Assembly: GCF_000517625.1 (NCBI RefSeq)
Contig: NZ_CP007059.1
Coordinates: 1-64,000, forward strand
Origin: Halostagnicola larsenii XH-48
GTDB taxonomy: Archaea > Halobacteriota > Halobacteria > Halobacteriales > Natrialbaceae
Reading direction: 5' to 3'
Length of the DNA stretch: 64,000 nucleotides
The position numbers were made by a program, and so were the translations under genes. Shown here piece by piece: positions 62,940-64,000 of the stretch. The notes beneath the pieces are model-generated. The model did not search any database and was not told where the DNA came from. It was given only the letters and a program-made list of their open reading frames with translations. Positions within the stretch are counted from its first letter, which is position 1. Every line of letters begins with the position of its first letter.

Positions 62940-63073
62940 CTTGCTGAACTTGGATTGCGTAGTACTTAAACACGGAAACCGGTTTCCAGCCGAGACTACG
63001 ACGATCGCCCGGCAAATACGCATACCGCGATGAAACCACACAAACCCGTGACGATACCGACCGAGAGGCGACA

Positions 63074-63847
63074 ATGAGCGTTGAAACCACTGTTGACGGA
63101 ACGACTGTACTCATAACGGGGGCATCGAGTGGAATCGGAGAAGTCGTCGCCAAACGATTCGCCGCTGATGGAGCAAACATTGTAATCTGCTCTCGTACCC
63201 AGAAAAATGTCGATCGCGTTGCCGAACAGATACGAGACGCAGGGGGAAATGCACTCGCTGTTGAGTGTGACGTGACCGATCGTGCGGCCGTTGAACGACT
63301 TATCACCGCCACAGTCGAAGAATTCGGTACCGTAGATACACTCATCAACAACGCGGGTACGAGGGCCATGTCCGACTTCGATACCATCTCGGAGGAGGAG
63401 TGGAAGACTGTCATTGATGTCAACCTCCATGGGACGTATCACTGTACGCAAGCTGCTGGCAAACATCTAAAGGAGGCCAGTGGAACCGTGATCAACTTCG
63501 GTCTTTCCAGCGCCGCAAATCAGCGCGGGACACCATCTCTAAGCCATTATAGCGCCGCGAAGGCTGCCGTGATCAATCTCACAACGACACTCGCATACGA
63601 GTGGGCAGACGACAATGTCAGAGTCAATTGTATCGCGCCAGGTTTCGTTGCGACTCCAGCTGTCGAAACCGGGTTCGGTATCTCCGCAGCGGAGATCGAC
63701 CGTACTGAAGTTACGCGGTCCATCGCGCTTCCTGAAGAGATCGCCGATACCGCGGTATTTCTCGCAAGTCCTGCATCATCTCATATCGTTGGTGAGACAA
63801 TCACTGTCGATGGCGTTCCTCGAATTGAGGAGACGCCTGAACTCTGA
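63074..63847 (+). CDS. SDR family dehydrogenase (3-oxoacyl-ACP reductase/glucose dehydrogenase-like)
   Basis: 257 residues. Rossmann T-G-A-S-S-G-I-G, N-N-A-G motif, catalytic Ser in G-L-S-S-A-A and Y-S-A-A-K pair. Cofactor residue R after the second strand (C-S-R-T) suggests NADP preference. Substrate unknown; no fatty acid genes near. Divergent from the bat-like regulator. Confidence 0.9.
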   Translation: MSVETTVDGTTVLITGASSGIGEVVAKRFAADGANIVICSRTQKNVDRVAEQIRDAGGNALAVECDVTDRAAVERLITATVEEFGTVDTLINNAGTRAMSDFDTISEEEWKTVIDVNLHGTYHCTQAAGKHLKEASGTVINFGLSSAANQRGTPSLSHYSAAKAAVINLTTTLAYEWADDNVRVNCIAPGFVATPAVETGFGISAAEIDRTEVTRSIALPEEIADTAVFLASPASSHIVGETITVDGVPRIEETPEL

Positions 63848-63928
63848 TTACAGCTACCCGCAATTACTGGTAACACCCACCCCAAAGATTCTCCGACAAA
63901 ATATCCTCGAGGAGAAATCTCAACGCTT

Positions 63929-63957
63929 GGGTTCCTCCGCCTGAAAGAGGAGGATGT
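63929..63957 (+). mobile_element. Probable right-end remnant of an IS1341-type element
   Basis: The stretch ttcctccgcctgaaagagg, then aggatgttaa, resembles the right end seen at the two other insertion sites (GGGAGGATGTCAA at 8101-8113, GGAGGAAGTC near 32911-32920), read in the opposite orientation. It follows the SDR stop by about 90 bp. No tnpB is present; it may be a solo end or a MITE. Confidence 0.45.
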
Positions 63958-64000
63958 TAATCGACGTGCTTTGATAAGAGAGAAAGAATGATGGAAATGC

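Noticed and set aside
1-64000. CRISPR array or restriction/defence island
   Set aside because: No regularly spaced repeats and no cas, RM or toxin-antitoxin genes were recognised.

Overview
The window looks like chromosome from a haloarchaeon (class Halobacteria, most like the Natrialbales, e.g. the Natrinema or Haloterrigena group; the genus is inference). The proteins are strongly acidic. Coding DNA is GC-rich with frequent TCGA and CTCGAG words. Many secreted proteins carry Tat signals and many genes have TATA-like boxes about 25-30 nt before the start codon. Archaeal TBP and TFB and haloarchaeal families (bat-type HTH, DUF7344-type wHTH, DUF2080 transposase partner) are present. No rRNA, tRNA, CRISPR array or prophage could be supported.

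Layout. (1) 1-3.6 kb: end of a surface-glycan locus (nucleotide-sugar dehydrogenase, GT2, zinc ribbon, GT4). (2) 3.6-7.5 kb: a respiratory-type membrane module on the minus strand (Tat-lipoprotein HiPIP, small membrane subunit, four-cluster ferredoxin, NrfD, small membrane subunit) with no catalytic subunit beside it. (3) 7.7-8.5 kb: UspA and a truncated TnpB. (4) 8.5-15.7 kb: a nitrogen/carboxylation locus with an Lrp regulator, a class III aminotransferase, a free biotin carboxylase, and PxpB, PxpC, a biotin carrier protein and PxpA. Together these supply all the parts of a urea-carboxylase-like enzyme on separate genes. (5) 15.9-37.6 kb: a second, large envelope/glycan locus: epimerase, DUF362 and Gfo/Idh in an overlapping operon, then polysaccharide deacetylase, alkaline-phosphatase-superfamily enzyme, wHTH regulator, a PP-loop protein, a polytopic membrane protein, CaiB-type CoA-transferase, GNAT, two tandem Tat-exported beta-helix proteins, an intact TnpB/DUF2080 insertion element, a flippase, a GT4 and an MFS relic. 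(6) 38-45 kb: regulators and stress genes (DUF7344-type wHTH, TFB, TBP, MaoC, Mn-catalase, UspA). (7) 45-54 kb: catabolic and transport genes (double alpha/beta hydrolase, DAACS symporter, Asp-nucleophile hydrolase plus HAD type II dehalogenase, SF1 helicase, SRPBCC). (8) 54-60 kb: a 924-residue repeat-bearing beta-helix protein, NAD synthetase and a BCCT transporter. (9) 60-64 kb: visibly AT-richer DNA with a response regulator, small proteins, a bat-type regulator and an SDR, ending in a probable insertion-element end.

How the genes work together. Regions 1 and 5 together encode sugar activation, glycosyl transfer, decoration and lipid-linked glycan export, next to secreted beta-helix proteins that are plausible surface partners. 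Region 4 is the best candidate for an under-described metabolic system, with region 2 second. A repeated C-terminal module of the second beta-helix protein reappears as a free-standing small protein 9 kb away.
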